64,000 bases of DNA from Trichostrongylus colubriformis. Taxonomy: Eukaryota > Nematoda > Chromadorea > Rhabditida > Trichostrongylidae. Below the pieces are notes generated by a model, which did not search any database, was not told where the DNA came from, and saw only the letters and a program-made list of their open reading frames with translations. Location of the stretch: the NCBI GenBank assembly GCA_963978905.1, contig OZ022260.1, forward strand, positions 48,443,551 to 48,507,550. Direction: 5' to 3'. The position numbers and the translations under genes were made by a program. Positions 35,580-47,044 of this stretch are shown here, in pieces (position 1 is the stretch's first letter; each line of letters starts with the position of its first letter).

Positions 35580-37725
35580 AAGATGCTAAGTTATAGTCGA
35601 GATGCCACTACAGCTGCAGAACCCACACCGATGTTTTTTGAGCTTATCACGGCCACGGTCACGTTTTGCTTTTCTTCGTAGTGTATTTACCATAGCTTAT
35701 CAGCACCCACGTGTATGACCAGATGCAAACTCGCTGTCCTCGTGATAACACACGAGTCGCGAGCTACACCTCAAACGCAGCCATCAGCAAGTCAAACATT
35801 AACAAAACAACCAAAATCTACTGTGCTGGAGCTAAAAGTATATGAAGAAAAGCGATGGGGTCTATGGAGACGGCGCGAATATCGAAGAGTTCCAGAGCAT
35901 ATGCACACCACGCTTGAGATTTCGCTGGCGCAGCGGCATCTTCGTTTTCCGCAAACGCGCAAAATTCGAAGGACGCATGTTCGCTAAGTATAAACGCCAC
36001 AAGGTTGCAGCAGTATTTGGGGACAATAGGGAGCGTGCTGTAACTAACAGGAAATGTCACATTCCGTGTTTTGCCTCTTCTCTAAACACGCACGCACACG
36101 ATCACTTTGTACCATAGTAAAGGTGGGACCGTTTCTGTTTCCTGTCTCATGATTTAACGTAAAACGGAATAAAAAATCGGAGATGGTCGAACCCCGCACA
36201 AACGACGAAGATGTGGAAACGTCACAAAACCATTTTTATAGCGCAGTCAGGAGAGGGGATGGAATGAAAGAAAAAGCTGGAGTTGGGAGAGCATGCTCAC
36301 AGTATATGGAAGGAGTAAGTTCGGAAAGATGATGTAAATTGCAATTCGCTTTGGATGAGACTTCAGTTCTCGATACTGCCCTAGGTGGTGCGCGCAGGGC
36401 GGATGACTGAGTAGCCGTGAAGCTAGGGCGACCTTGGCTTGACTTCACCGTTGCCCACCCGCTTCAGTGATCCGGAGGTCGAGAAACCGTACTTGATGAA
36501 AACCAGTGCGGAAAAAATCGCTTTTATTCCCCGGGTCTTTGACCGTTATGTACCATCCTTTCTTCCAGGCGACACTACCAAGCCACTTAACTTTCATGAC
36601 TAACAATCGCCTCAAATCAAAGTTACATAACAGAAATACCCGTACCACTTCAAATTACACGGCGAAAGCTATGAGAACTCCTAGGAAGGGTAATGTGCGC
36701 TCTATGACATCTTACGGCAGCGCGGGTTTACACTTTGCCGATTGCGTGAGAACGTGTGGAACAGTGTGTTCCTTTTATCCTACACCCACACAATGCTAAT
36801 GACCAATGGCTTTGAAGGAGGATTTGGTGATAAGGTCTTAAATGTAAATTGTTAAATACATCACATTTTGAGTTTTCTTTTGTAGCTCTGTTGAGAGTTC
36901 CTGAATATTATTAATTTTGTTAGGGAATTCGGAGTCAACAATACAAAATGAACTCACGGATTGAAATACTGGGGGTGATTACAAGAGCAATTATTTGCTC
37001 CCAAATTTAGTTTTCAATCGAAATGAGCACTAATTATGTACCTAGGCGCTAATTTTTCTTCTTAAAAAACAATTCGGAAACGTCATATGCTATAAAAAAA
37101 TCGTAAACATCATATGTGACTCTCTAGCGGACCGCTTTGGTGGGTATATGGGCTGAACACAGAAAGGTCGGTGCTAATCAATTGGGGGAGACACTCCACA
37201 GAGCCGGCGCTATTATTACCAGGTTTTTAGCCTGAGCCTTAGTCTAGGAGAGCCTTTGCTACTCGAAAGTGAGGCTTAGGTAAAAATACATCGAGTATGC
37301 AAACTGTTGACTGTAGAAAGGTTTTGAGTGTGGGACGACACGCAACAATGGGTGGGCCCCTCCAACTACAGTTGCACCGAAAAGTCTAGCAGAAGCGTAT
37401 GAGTGGAGAGGATGATCAGAGGAAAGTGATGGTCATGTGACTACGACAAGGTGTCCCAGAGACCACAGAGCGCGGGACCTATGACTAACTCCGTCATCGA
37501 TGCTCTGAACAAAATTTTTCTCAAACAGCTGCCCGTCAATTGGGTCAGCGATGAGAGCAGTCTCTAGACATTTCTCCTTAGAGCTACTGAAGTGGTTGGA
37601 GCTCGTTCTATTTCTGAATCTCTGACAATGGATCTTGATCGAGTAATGCACAAATAGAGGTGCCTTATAGGAAAGTCCATGAAATTTTTCAGTGAAACGG
37701 CAAATTAACGAAATGCTTTAAATTT
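35580..37725. other. No recognisable gene
   Basis: Scattered short frames only. A GCCTGAGCCTTAGTCTAGGA stretch near 37230 is a faint relic of family A. The stretch 36830-37120 is AT-rich. Confidence 0.45.
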
Positions 37726-37730
37726 ACACA

Positions 37731-37740
37731 GTATGGTGCT
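37731..37740. repeat. Target-site duplication, left copy (GTATGGTGCT)
   Basis: A perfect 10-bp direct repeat, identical to 40496-40505, bounding the long-inverted-repeat element. Confidence 0.85.
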
Positions 37741-38689
37741 ACTGCCGCCTAAATCTACACCACGAAAAAATGCGGTGCGAGTTTTCCGGGAAAATCTCGT
37801 CTGCTTCACTACCGTATACAATCCAGCGTTGTAGGACCAACTCAGCATCGACTGATTGCGCGCAGGAGAGTTTTTCTTTGTTAATCATCTTCTTTGCTTT
37901 CCGAGGTCGCGCTTGTCCGTTTTCTTCCGTTCTTTTTGTGTACCTACCTATTTTTGTTGCGCGCTTCCTCAAACAGTGTTTTCTTGTGAATTAGTCTCGT
38001 ATGTGCTTTGTGTGTCCACTTCTTTCCGTTTTTTGTTTCTTTAATGTGATTTAATTTGCCTGCCTATTTTTGCTTTCAGATATGTTTCGCTGCGACTTCA
38101 GCTCGTGAGTACAACAACTTTCATCCGCAACTACTGCTAAATAATGCACCAGCTGAATTTCGATGCTCGTGAGTTTTTTATGAGCAGTGATTCAACTTTA
38201 TTTTTCTTCCCTTGTTTCCATCCCAATAATGAGACTGTTTGTATTGAAGGGAAGAGGAAATTGGCGACCTTTTCATTGTTGTTCCCTTTTTTTTCTCGGG
38301 ACAACAAATCTTCTGCGATATTTATTTTTGGATAGCCGGGAGAAGAGCGCCTAATCGCTGTTCTATGTATGTTGCGCGTGCTCACATGACGGAATCTGCT
38401 TTTCTTTTCAGTTTTCTCTGTTTTGCTGCTGGTGAAACTTCCTGTGAGTGGTGTGTGTTATCCGTCGCCGCTGTTTTGTTTGTAGCTGCGCATTGCATCC
38501 TGAATAGGAGTAGTGTGAATAGAGTACCATCTTCACTTATATATTTTGTTATTTGATGATGAAAAGTTATACATAGATGGATATTTTTCCTATCGCATAT
38601 CTGTTATCGTTTGTTCAAGAGAAGTTGTACATGTTTTTGTATAGTTGTTGGATAAATTGTATAGCTGCTGATATTTGTTGTTGAAAAGA

Positions 38690-38722
38690 TGTGTATAGTT
38701 GTTGTTGTTGTTATGATCAATT
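38690..38722. repeat. GTT-rich simple tract within the transposon centre
   Basis: TTGTTGTTGTTGTTATGATC surrounded by repeated GTTGAAAAGTTGTACAT words at 38560-38760. Low-complexity filler. Confidence 0.6.
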
Positions 38723-39509
38723 GTTGAAAAGTTGTACATTACTAGAGAAGAAAGATCTCATGTTAAACTTGCCATTAGCTATTGTTTGTTGTGAAGTTGT
38801 GCTAGATCAGAAAATGAAGGTCCTATGTTAAACTGTATCCCTGTTATCGGTGGATAGTGAGATGTCGTAATTAGTGCTATGCCCCTACCCTACTATTCCA
38901 GATTCTCTTCGAAGTGCTGGGTGTAATGACTAGCTTTCGTTCATCTGCAGGGCTGACAAATTTGGTGGCTTTTTGGCCGTTTTCCCAACCTGATATGGAA
39001 AACCACTCCTTTCGGAAATTTACGGCTTTCTTTACGAAAGAACAGCGAGTGCGGAAATAAGGAAGTCGTGATGCGCGAAGCAACCACCACGGTATCCTTC
39101 GATTATTTCATTTCAAAGTCAATAGAAGAACTGGCTTTTTCCCTCGAAAATTCTCACAACTGGTAATGTGTGACAGCTTCGCATTGAGGGTTTTATTTAT
39201 AAAAACGATCGAGAACAATTAACTGTGCATTTCAATCACCAATTAACATAACATGATCAAATGAAGTTGAAGCAGAAGTAAAGAACAGTAGTCACAACAT
39301 CCCAACCGGAACACTTCGACAATCGACGAGGATAATGGAGGTGTATCGGGCCAGCTTGAAAATCTGAAAAAGAAAACAGATGGAAACGTTAACATGGAAA
39401 CCTTAGGAATACAAGAGTAAACACAGAATGAAGCAAGCTTTCCCCTCCTGAGCATTGGCATAATACACATCTATGGCTCCCACTAGGTTCTTTGCATCGT
39501 CGAGCAGCG

Positions 39510-39699
39510 TCGCAACATTTTCACCCACGTCAAAGCTTCTTTTCCTCCCTAGGCCTAGGGTAAAACAGATGAGACCTATGATTTGACAGATGCTTTTTCA
39601 TGCGGGAGGAGGGGAATCAATTTTAGCCTCAGCCTAGGGAGGTAAAGGAGCTTCGACGTCGACGCAAAGTTGCGTCTCCCGCCCGACTTTATTTGACCC
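39510..39699. mobile_element. MITE family A, copy 3, nested in the long-inverted-repeat element
   Basis: The right end GCAAAGTTGCGTCTCCCGCC with GACTTTATTTGACCC matches the copies at 18.0 and 45.4 kb. Inner arms CCTCCCTAGGCCTAGGG and AGCCTCAGCCTAGGGAGG are present. The left terminus has decayed. Confidence 0.7.
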
Positions 39700-40495
39700 A
39701 AAAGGACTTACACTTCACTGTGCACGGAGCGCAGCTACAATACGAAACAGAGGCGACAGGTAACACACTCAACACTCATAGTTGACGTAGTGTAGTTTGA
39801 CCAGCAGCAAAGCAGAGAAAACTGAAAAGAAAAACAGATTATAGCATGTAAGCACGCGCGGCATACATAAAAACAGCGAATCAAAGCTCTTCCCCCGGCT
39901 ATCCAAAAATATTCGAGATCGCGAAACATTTCTTACCCCCAGGAAAATGAGAACAACAATGAAAAAGTTGCCAATTCCCCCTTCCCTTCAATACACTCAG
40001 TCTCCGTTGGACGGAACAAGGGAAGAAAGATGAAGGTGAATCACTGCTTAAAAAAAGAACTCACGACATTGGAAATTCAGGTGGTCCATAATCGAGTAGC
40101 AGTTGCGGATGAAAATTGTTATCCGCGTCAATTGAAATCGCAGCGGAACATATCTGGAAGAAAAAATAGACAGGCAAACTAAATTACATCAAATAGACAA
40201 AAAAACCGAAAGAAGTTGACACACAAAGCACATACGGGACTAATTCACAAGAAAACACATCTGTTTGAGAAAGCGCGCAACAAAAATAGGTAGGTACACA
40301 AAAAGAACGGAGGAAAACGGACAAGCGCGACCTCGGAAAGCAAAGAAGATGATTAACAAAGAAAAACTCTCCTGCGCGCAATCAGTCAATGCTGAGTTGG
40401 TCTGCAACGCTGAATTGTATACGGTAGTGAAGCGGACGAGATTTTCCCGGAAAGCTCGCACCGCATTTTTTCGTGGTGTAGATTTAGGCGGCAGT

Positions 40496-40505
40496 GTATG
40501 GTGCT
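40496..40505. repeat. Target-site duplication, right copy (GTATGGTGCT)
   Basis: Identical to 37731-37740. It overlaps the left terminus of the family B element, so the large transposon inserted at that edge. Confidence 0.85.
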
Positions 40506-40688
40506 ATCGCAATGGGGGGGGGCATCCCACAAAAGTTGCACACTCAAGTACCTCGAAGGATTCTGTGGGGCCACTCCTCACATTCATGCGTATATTTTTG
40601 CCTAACTTCAAAGGAGGAAGGAAGGGGCTTCCCCCTTCTTGGCTTAGGTAAAAATAGGGTCAAGTAGTGATGCCCCCTCCCTCACTGC
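40499..40688. mobile_element. MITE-like element, family B (ends TGGTGCTATCGCA)
   Basis: Terminal inverted repeats TGGTGCTATCGCAATGGGG and CCCTCACTGCGATAGCACC enclose about 150 bp. A G-run follows the left end and GATGCCCCCTCCC precedes the right end. A related terminus (CCCCTCCCCTCACTGGGATG with GCACCT) occurs near 55905. Confidence 0.7.
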
Positions 40689-40699
40689 GATAGCACCTA

Positions 40700-43190
40700 A
40701 TTTTCTTCCTCGTAATTAAAAACTGGCAAGAGTTAATTATATCCAAAGAATGCTTGGTGAATTTAAAAATAGAAAAAATCAAATAAGGTGAAGACCGTCG
40801 TGTGTTAGGAGGACATCTGGTGCAGTGCAGAGCCTGCTTTATATTTGACGTCTGTTGCTTGACAAATTTTCATTGATTGGCGGGCATTTACTACGTTTGT
40901 TTACCGAGATGCGTTCTTATACCTACTTTATTTGATTCAGTATTTCCAGTGTTCCATACCAACGGGGACGAAAACTTACTCAGTGGGCATGCTGGCGAAG
41001 GTGGTGCAGCGTGCCAACTAATTTTTTAAAATAACTGGGTATAACGGTCCAGCGTTGTAGACATGATCCTGGAAATAGCTGTATACGCCTAAGTAATCAC
41101 CCACGTTTTGGAATGGATTACGGGAGGGGTACAGTCAAGAGGGAGCATGACGTGCTAAACCTTTGCATGAGATTCATGATCTTCTTCCCTTTTTTTGCGA
41201 ACATTTTGGAAGCATTGTGTAGCTCACTGTTGAGAAGAAATTTCGTCCGATCCCACCTGTTCGTAAACTCAAGGTGTCTCTCTTAGAAAATACAAAAGGT
41301 CGTCAGTCGATAATCTTGTTGCTACCTTGTACTAACAATAAGTATATCAACTGCGTACCCTTTCAAAAATCGTGTCATCGGCGAAATTGAGAAATTACTC
41401 GGAAAATGGTAGTCGCCGAGGAATCTTGAGGCATTTCTGAAAATACAACCCCTTCCTTCCTGTGTAGTCCTCGAACCATGCTTGATCATGCTATTTGGCG
41501 CATCATAAGTTCGCACAGGAGTGAACTATACAGAGCGTTATTATTAATCCGGTGTCTAGACTGGCCTGCTTTATAGCCATATTTGATTTTCATGCGAAAA
41601 AGCACGCTTTGTAATCACGGAGTGTTACGCCGAAAGAGCGTTGTGTGGATACGAGAGGCACGGGCCATATTAACACAACTGAAACGATTCAGTGAAGGGG
41701 GGGAGGGGTCGATGTTAAAAAAATAAATGTGAGCTGGAGATGGGAGTAACTTGAGTCATGAAAAGGAAAAAGCTGCAGAAGGATGAATTATTTCTACACC
41801 CACCCCTCCCCCTCTTGTATACATCAGCGCCGAAGATTTTTCAATGTTATGGCATGAAAGTTTTGTGCAATGGAACAATCGCAATGCACTTACGCGTATT
41901 AGCCTCGTCGCTTAAGTTATTTCAGGGAAGTTGGCCAAGTGGCTTAAGGATCTTGACTTCCTAATAACCATTAAGCTAGTTGGTAATTATTTGGCTGGTA
42001 ATTGAGGTGAGGAAATAACTAGTGATCAAGTAATTTCATTCCTACTTTACTTGTATTCGAACGATATTCGACAAAAGAAGATGTAGAGGAGCGAAGAAAC
42101 TGTTCCGAGGCAAAAAAAAAAACAAACCAGAGGGGTAAGAAGAAGCGAAGCGGGCGATGTTAGTTCACTGCAGGTTATTCGGTGCTACGTGTGAATGGAA
42201 ATCGAATTCGTGGTACATCTGTGGATGAGATTGATATCCTTTCGAGGGGTAGAGTATCTTACTCTGTCGACCTCTGCTGCATCATCACACTTTGCACTTT
42301 TACTTTTTTAATTGTTCTTTGTTGTTTTGTTTCTGCCAGTGCCGTTGTTCCGCCCGCAAAGCTGGTGATTACGTTTGGAGTTGGGCAGCAGGGGGCACCA
42401 ATTTTCACGTTGTCATTTTCCAGCTGATATCGTCCTGCAAGCATCTGTTTGTACCATTAAATGTAAATGTTGACCTAAGCCTCAGTTGATGGGGTAAGGA
42501 TTCCCCCTCGACTAGGTTGGACAAGATTAGTGCCAGACGCCGAGCACAGTACAGTGTCCCCTAAAATTTATGATGAATCGTAAAGAGCTAATATTTTTTT
42601 CTACCTATTTTTATTTTCAAAATGTCTAGCTAAATATGTTCCGCTGCTTGACGAACGCGCCGATGATCACTCTTTTTGTTACACATTCGCAGCTACGTTA
42701 TCAATGTAAACCAATGCCTCTAGTTCTCTTTTTCGTCGTTTTTCGACATGCTTACTGGTGCGGAATTGTTTTCGATATCGATTATTGACTGACGTTGTTT
42801 ACTACCAGCGTCGATCACAGCAATAACTGAGCTTAAATGGGGTGACCGATCCATGACTTTCATTACTAGGACGAGGGTATCGTCTTGGTGCGGAGATTTA
42901 TCAGTTTTCAATTTGAGTACAGACAGAAATGTAAAGCAAGCTCGCCGATCAATGAGCTAGGAGAGTAGTAGCGGTACTACCACGGGAAGCGTAATGGTTT
43001 ATGATCGCTTACGGCGCTCCTTTGCTTTTGTCCTGGTCTTGTCGTGGTCTCCATTGTTTTTCCTTTTCTGCTTTTCTCTTTCCAAGAGGAAGGTACGATA
43101 ACTTTAACTTTGTAAACGATTTCGTTTCGCCAAAAAGTGAGATCAAATTAATTGATTTCGTTTTGACCACCAGTGAAAAGTTAAGTATAA
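40700..43190. other. No recognisable gene
   Basis: Short frames only. A leucine-tRNA-like phrase (GTTGGCCAAGTGGCTTAAGG at 41929-41948) is not followed by a matching arm structure. G- and A-runs at 41697-41725. Confidence 0.45.
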
Positions 43191-43194
43191 TCTA

Positions 43195-43830
43195 TCCCTA
43201 CTATATATAAAACGCTTGGTCTGGCTGTCCCTCCGTCCGTCCGTCTGTCACGAAAATAGGTACAAAATGAGAAACGAACTGTGGAGATGGGGACAAGTAT
43301 GGTATGGGTAGGACATGGGACAAGGAGGTAAGACCACAAATGAACCAAGTTAAACTCCGCCCACGGTGGTCTCGGGGCGTGCACTGGAATGTTCCGTTCT
43401 AAGACCGAAAATTGTAAATGGGGTTCTCCAAACAAGGGGGGAGGTTGATTAAGATATGGTTCTACAAAGTCATGAAAGAGGCTCAGGCACAGTGGGCGGA
43501 GCATTTGTGCTGGTGGGCGGAGCTTGGACTTTATATGAAAAGCGACCTGTGGAGATGGGGACAAGTATGGGATGGGTAGGGCATAGGACAAAAAGTGAAG
43601 ACCACACATGGACCAGGTTGAGGTGCGCCCAAGGTGGGCGGGGCGTGCACTGGAACGTCCCATTTTTAGACCGAAAATTGTAAACTGGGTCCCAGTATGA
43701 CCCGAACGTGGAGAAAATGGATTTAGGTCCGACAAGAAGTAAGAAGCACCCATGAGAGTTAAGCTACCCCCGCGGTGAGCGGAGCGTACACTGAAATACT
43801 CTGTCTTTATAAAAAGAGCACTTTCGATCG
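43195..43830. repeat. Tandem GC-rich repeat, possible Helitron-like remnant
   Basis: Two units about 268 bp apart (43281-43423 and 43549-43690) both run from GTGGAGATGGGGACAAGTAT to GACCGAAAATTGTAAA. A third, shorter one follows to 43812. The left side is TCTATCCCTACTATATATAA with CCGTCCGTCCGTCTGTC, which resembles 5' ends of Helitron-type repeats; I infer this from style only. Related sequence is at 63480-63640. The 225-codon antisense frame here is a repeat artefact. Confidence 0.6.
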
Positions 43831-43929
43831 ACCTACTTGCACATCGTGTATCGCGCACAAGGTGCGCCAGCCATCTGGTAATCTATATCGAACTGAGCAT
43901 TTGTTTTGGACAGCGGTCTGGGTCATTTA

Positions 43930-44064
43930 GGCCACCGTTAGATTTGCAATTTTGCAGTGTCGCATTTCGTAGGCTCTTCTGCGGGATTTTTAAGATTAAG
44001 GTTTTTATGTCGCTTCGTGCGCAGAGTTCCGACCCTGCGAAATCGCGAAGTCTGACGGCGACCT
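43930..44064. mobile_element. Family C MITE-like element, fourth copy
   Basis: Left end GGCCACCGTTAGATTTGCAA and right end AATCGCGAAGTCTGACGGCG are imperfect inverted repeats shared with the 7.7-kb copy. Confidence 0.65.
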
Positions 44065-44350
44065 TAGGAGTATCAATAAGCATGAGAGCATGATCCATCC
44101 ATGATCCTTCCATGGGCTTGCGTCGCCTCAGAGCACTGGTAGTCAAAAAACACCGTCGGTACAAGTCAGGTTCCAGGTATCATCATCGAATTTCTCCTAT
44201 GTGAAGAACGCCTCTTGTAGAGGAAGCTTATGTTGATGAAAACCCAGAAGAAGTCGTCGCGGGAGTAGATTCCGCATTGTGGAATGTTTTGCAAAACCCT
44301 TCCGGTACATTGGACAGGGCAACAAGATACTTCGATTGACAACCCCTTGG

Positions 44351-44432
44351 TTAGCGTGATAAAATCTAACGAAATATCCTCGATACCATCTGTCGGGCGA
44401 GAAGAACCTGAATTCACCGAATAAGCGGATCG
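44351..44432. repeat. Direct repeat, copy 1 (partner at 44737-44818)
   Basis: Shares CGAGAAGAACCTGAATTCAC and CGAATAAGCGGATCG with the second copy 386 bp downstream, about 90% identical over some 80 bp. It suggests a local duplication. Confidence 0.8.
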
Positions 44433-44736
44433 AGCGAATTTTTTTCAAATTTCAAACTCTACATATTTCTTATTTTGTTCTCGCTCACATTACCTCCTCT
44501 TGGTGGCCCACGAGGAAGGCTGGTTTTGGTTCTACGTATGTTTTTCCACCACCGTTTCTGCTGGTGTATTTGAGGGCTTTTTTGGCCGCCCACTGAGCAT
44601 ATTGACAAAAGTAGTGCTCTCCTTCTAACCATTAAATCATAACTGTCAATTGTCAAAGCTTGACCATTTGTTGCCTTCAAAATGTAAGCATACTGGTGGC
44701 TGAATGCTCTGTAATCTCTCCACTAACACCGCCTCG

Positions 44737-44818
44737 GTGAGCTTGATAAAATCTTACAAAATATCCTCGATACCCTCTGTCGGGGAGAAGAACCTGAATT
44801 CACCGAATAAGCGGATCG
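44737..44818. repeat. Direct repeat, copy 2
   Basis: Same blocks as 44351-44432 in the same orientation, with one small deletion (GGGGAGAAG versus GGGCGAGAAG). Confidence 0.8.
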
Positions 44819-45141
44819 TGATCCTTACTCGGAATTACTCATGTTGCTGCTGTGATTCAAATCCCTAAATTATATGCGCAAATCGAAGAAATCCGGGGAA
44901 ATCGAATTCGAGACAAGAGAAGGGATAAGAGAGCAGAGAAGTAAGATCGATGACAGGATTTGCGTCAGTCGTCGATCAGGAAAGTTCGGCGTCAATCGAA
45001 ACCACGGCTGGTGACAACACCAAATTTGAATAGCTGCAAGAATAGAGTTCTTTTTTCGGTGGGCCTTTCTTACACGGCTTCTTTACTTTGGTGGATTTTT
45101 GTAAGGGTATGACATGTCATGAGATATCCAAACGCATTTTA

Positions 45142-45386
45142 GGGTCAAATCAAGTCGGGGGGGGGGGGGAGTGGGGAGACGCAATTTTGTGTCAAGATCG
45201 AAGCCCTTTTCCCTCCCTAGGCTTAGGCTAAAATTGATATCCTGTCCTTCCACATGAAAAACCATCAGTCAAAGCATAGGTTTCATCTGCTTTAGCCTAA
45301 GCCTAGGGAGGGAAAGGAGCTTTGACGTCGGTGGAAATTTGACGCAAAGTTGCGTCTCCCCCCCCCCTGCCGACTTGATTTGACCC
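45142..45386. mobile_element. MITE, family A, best-preserved copy with perfect 8-bp target duplication
   Basis: Ends GGGTCAAATCAAGTCGGG and CCGACTTGATTTGACCC; inner arms CCCTCCCTAGGCTTAGGCT and AGCCTAAGCCTAGGGAGGG. The octamer GCATTTTA flanks both sides (45134-45141 and 45387-45394). An 8-bp duplication is typical of hAT-superfamily elements. No coding capacity. It lies about 500 bp upstream of sod-2. Confidence 0.88.
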
Positions 45387-45880
45387 GCATTTTATTCAGA
45401 ATTCATAGTGCTTGCTCCTTTTGTTTCTTCCCAAAGGTTTGCGTGAATGCAACGACATTTTTGTGAGATTTCAATTTTGATTATTCGCAGCCGTGAAAAT
45501 CCATTTTCAGCTCTGTACTTATTATCAATGGAGTTTTTATGATGCTGAAGTCACTAAAGTTATGAAAGAATTGGCGATTTTGTAATGCTGCGAATTAGCC
45601 ACAAAACGCAAAGTCGCAATCTCATGAAGTCCCACGTAAGCTCCGCAGTTTTCGTTCGAAAACAGATTTTTCTCGTGTTTATCGTCTGTTTTTATCGTCG
45701 CTAAACACACTGTGTTTTAGCAGCTCATTGAGAGTTTTATGTGTGGTTTGCATGTTTGTTTTATCTGAATTGTTTGCTGCTTACCTCACACGTACTTCTG
45801 TATCTGAGGTGCATTCGAGAGTATTATCGATGAGTACAAAATGTTCCAAATAGCATTAAAGACGTTCTGGTTTTCAGGCG

Positions 45881-46928
45881 ATGCTTTCTCTGTCACTCCG
45901 GTCGCTCTGCCGCAACTCTGTGCTTTGCTCGTGAGTTAATACTTTGTTTTCAAGGGATTCGTACTGATTTCATTCCTGTGATTGCTTATGTAGGACGAGA
46001 GCGAAGCACAGTCTTCCCGATCTCCCGTATGACTACAATGCTTTGGAGCCCGTCATTTGCAACGAAATCATGCAGATTCATCATCAAAAACATCATGCCA
46101 CATATGTAAATAATCTCAATGCTTGCGAGGAAAAAATCCACGAAGCCCTATCCAAAGGTAAGGAGCGATACCATTTTGAAATAAATGTAGCCTTCGTAAA
46201 TGTAAACATTGATTTACATTTACCTTTCTTCCATTCTGCTCATCCCTTTCGTACTGCGACAAGAGCAGCTTAATTTCGCAAACATATAGTTACGATTACC
46301 ACAATAATGAACCTTTTTGTTGACGTGTTAATTTCTAGGTAATATAAAGGAAGCCATCGCCTTGCAACCAGCGCTGAAATTCAACGGCGGTGGTCATATA
46401 AATCATTCCATTTTCTGGACCAATCTTGCCAAAGATGGTGGAGAGCCGAGTAGCGAGCTCATGGCCGCAATAAAGGTATTCTTGGAGTTTTCACAAAAAC
46501 GATGTAGTACACCGATATGGAAATTGTCTATTTCCAGAAAGATTTTGGATCGCTAGAGAAGATGCAGGAAAAGTTGTCTGCAGCTACCATCGCTGTGCAA
46601 GGTTCTGGATGGGGGTGGCTTGGATACTGTCCCGTTAGCAAGGGCCTCAGGGTGAGTAGAAGTCGAAAGTAATGTTTTCAGGATAAACACAGGAAATGGT
46701 GTTACTTCATTTGTGCTTATTCGAAGTACGGGTTTCCAGATCAGAACCTGCGCCAATCAGGATCCTCTAGAGCCGACGACTGGATTGATTCCACTTTTCG
46801 GAATTGACGTTTGGGAGCATGCGTATTACCTACAGTACAAGAATGTCCGACCCGATTATGTGAAAGCTATCTGGAAAATCGCTAACTGGAAGAATATCAG
46901 TGAAAGATTTGCGAATGCCCAGCGTTAG
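45881..46928 (+). CDS. sod-2: Mitochondrial manganese superoxide dismutase, complete, 5 exons
   Basis: Converts superoxide to oxygen and hydrogen peroxide in the mitochondrial matrix. Exons 45881-45930, 45994-46157, 46339-46475, 46538-46651 and 46740-46928; phases close, giving 217 aa (C. elegans SOD-2 about 221). Residues 1-20 are Arg/Ser/Leu-rich and lack acidic residues, as in a mitochondrial presequence. The mature protein would begin [11 protein letters not shown]. Metal ligands are His46 (in [10 protein letters not shown]), His94 ([10 protein letters not shown]), Asp178 and His182 ([10 protein letters not shown]). Gln162 in CANQDPL and GSGWGWLG mark the Mn rather than Fe type. Insert PTTG at 167-170 resembles the vertebrate GTTG. 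The ATG lies 3 nt after TTTTCAG, so trans- or cis-splicing of a leader is likely. The tetramer-type helical hairpin is complete and no key residue is missing. Confidence 0.97.
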
Positions 46929-47038
46929 ATACGAGTTTGTTGAGGATACTGTCACAATCTTTTATAGTAAACTACTTTAAACTGTTGTACAGTAGTTTAG
47001 GTTAATGAAGTTTGTTTCGTTCTTGCTCCTCAATTAAC

Positions 47039-47044
47039 ATTAAA
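47039..47044 (+). promoter_or_regulatory. Possible sod-2 polyadenylation signal (ATTAAA)
   Basis: ATTAAA variant hexamer 111 nt after the sod-2 stop; no AATAAA is closer. Position is reasonable for a worm 3' UTR, but cleavage cannot be seen. Confidence 0.35.

Larger units (their letters stand above)
37741..40495. mobile_element. 2755-bp long-terminal-inverted-repeat transposon, Mutator-like by its 10-bp duplication
   Basis: The arms 37741-38491 and 39729-40495 are diverged reverse complements. Outer ends are ACTGCCGCCTAAATCTACAC and its complement ending GGCGGCAGT; both flanks carry GTATGGTGCT. Each arm holds splice-like motifs, for example TTTCAGATATGTT followed by a short ATG frame and GTGAGT. 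The 1.2-kb centre has no recognisable transposase, and part of it is a nested family A MITE. Long inverted arms and a 9-11 bp duplication fit Mutator-like or foldback elements. It would be non-autonomous. The open frames in the two arms (around 37739-37972 and 40265-40651) are mirror copies of each other, not genes. Confidence 0.8.

Noticed and set aside
37739..40651. Two related open frames starting MRKRATKIGRYTKRTEENGQ
   Set aside because: They are the same sequence in the two inverted arms of the transposon, not two genes.
41929..41985. tRNA-Leu-like phrase GTTGGCCAAGTGGCTTAAGG
   Set aside because: No T-arm or acceptor stem follows; cannot fold as a tRNA.
43181..43858. 225-codon minus-strand open frame, the longest in the window
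   Set aside because: It spans the 268-bp tandem repeat; the protein simply repeats with the DNA units and shows no domain.
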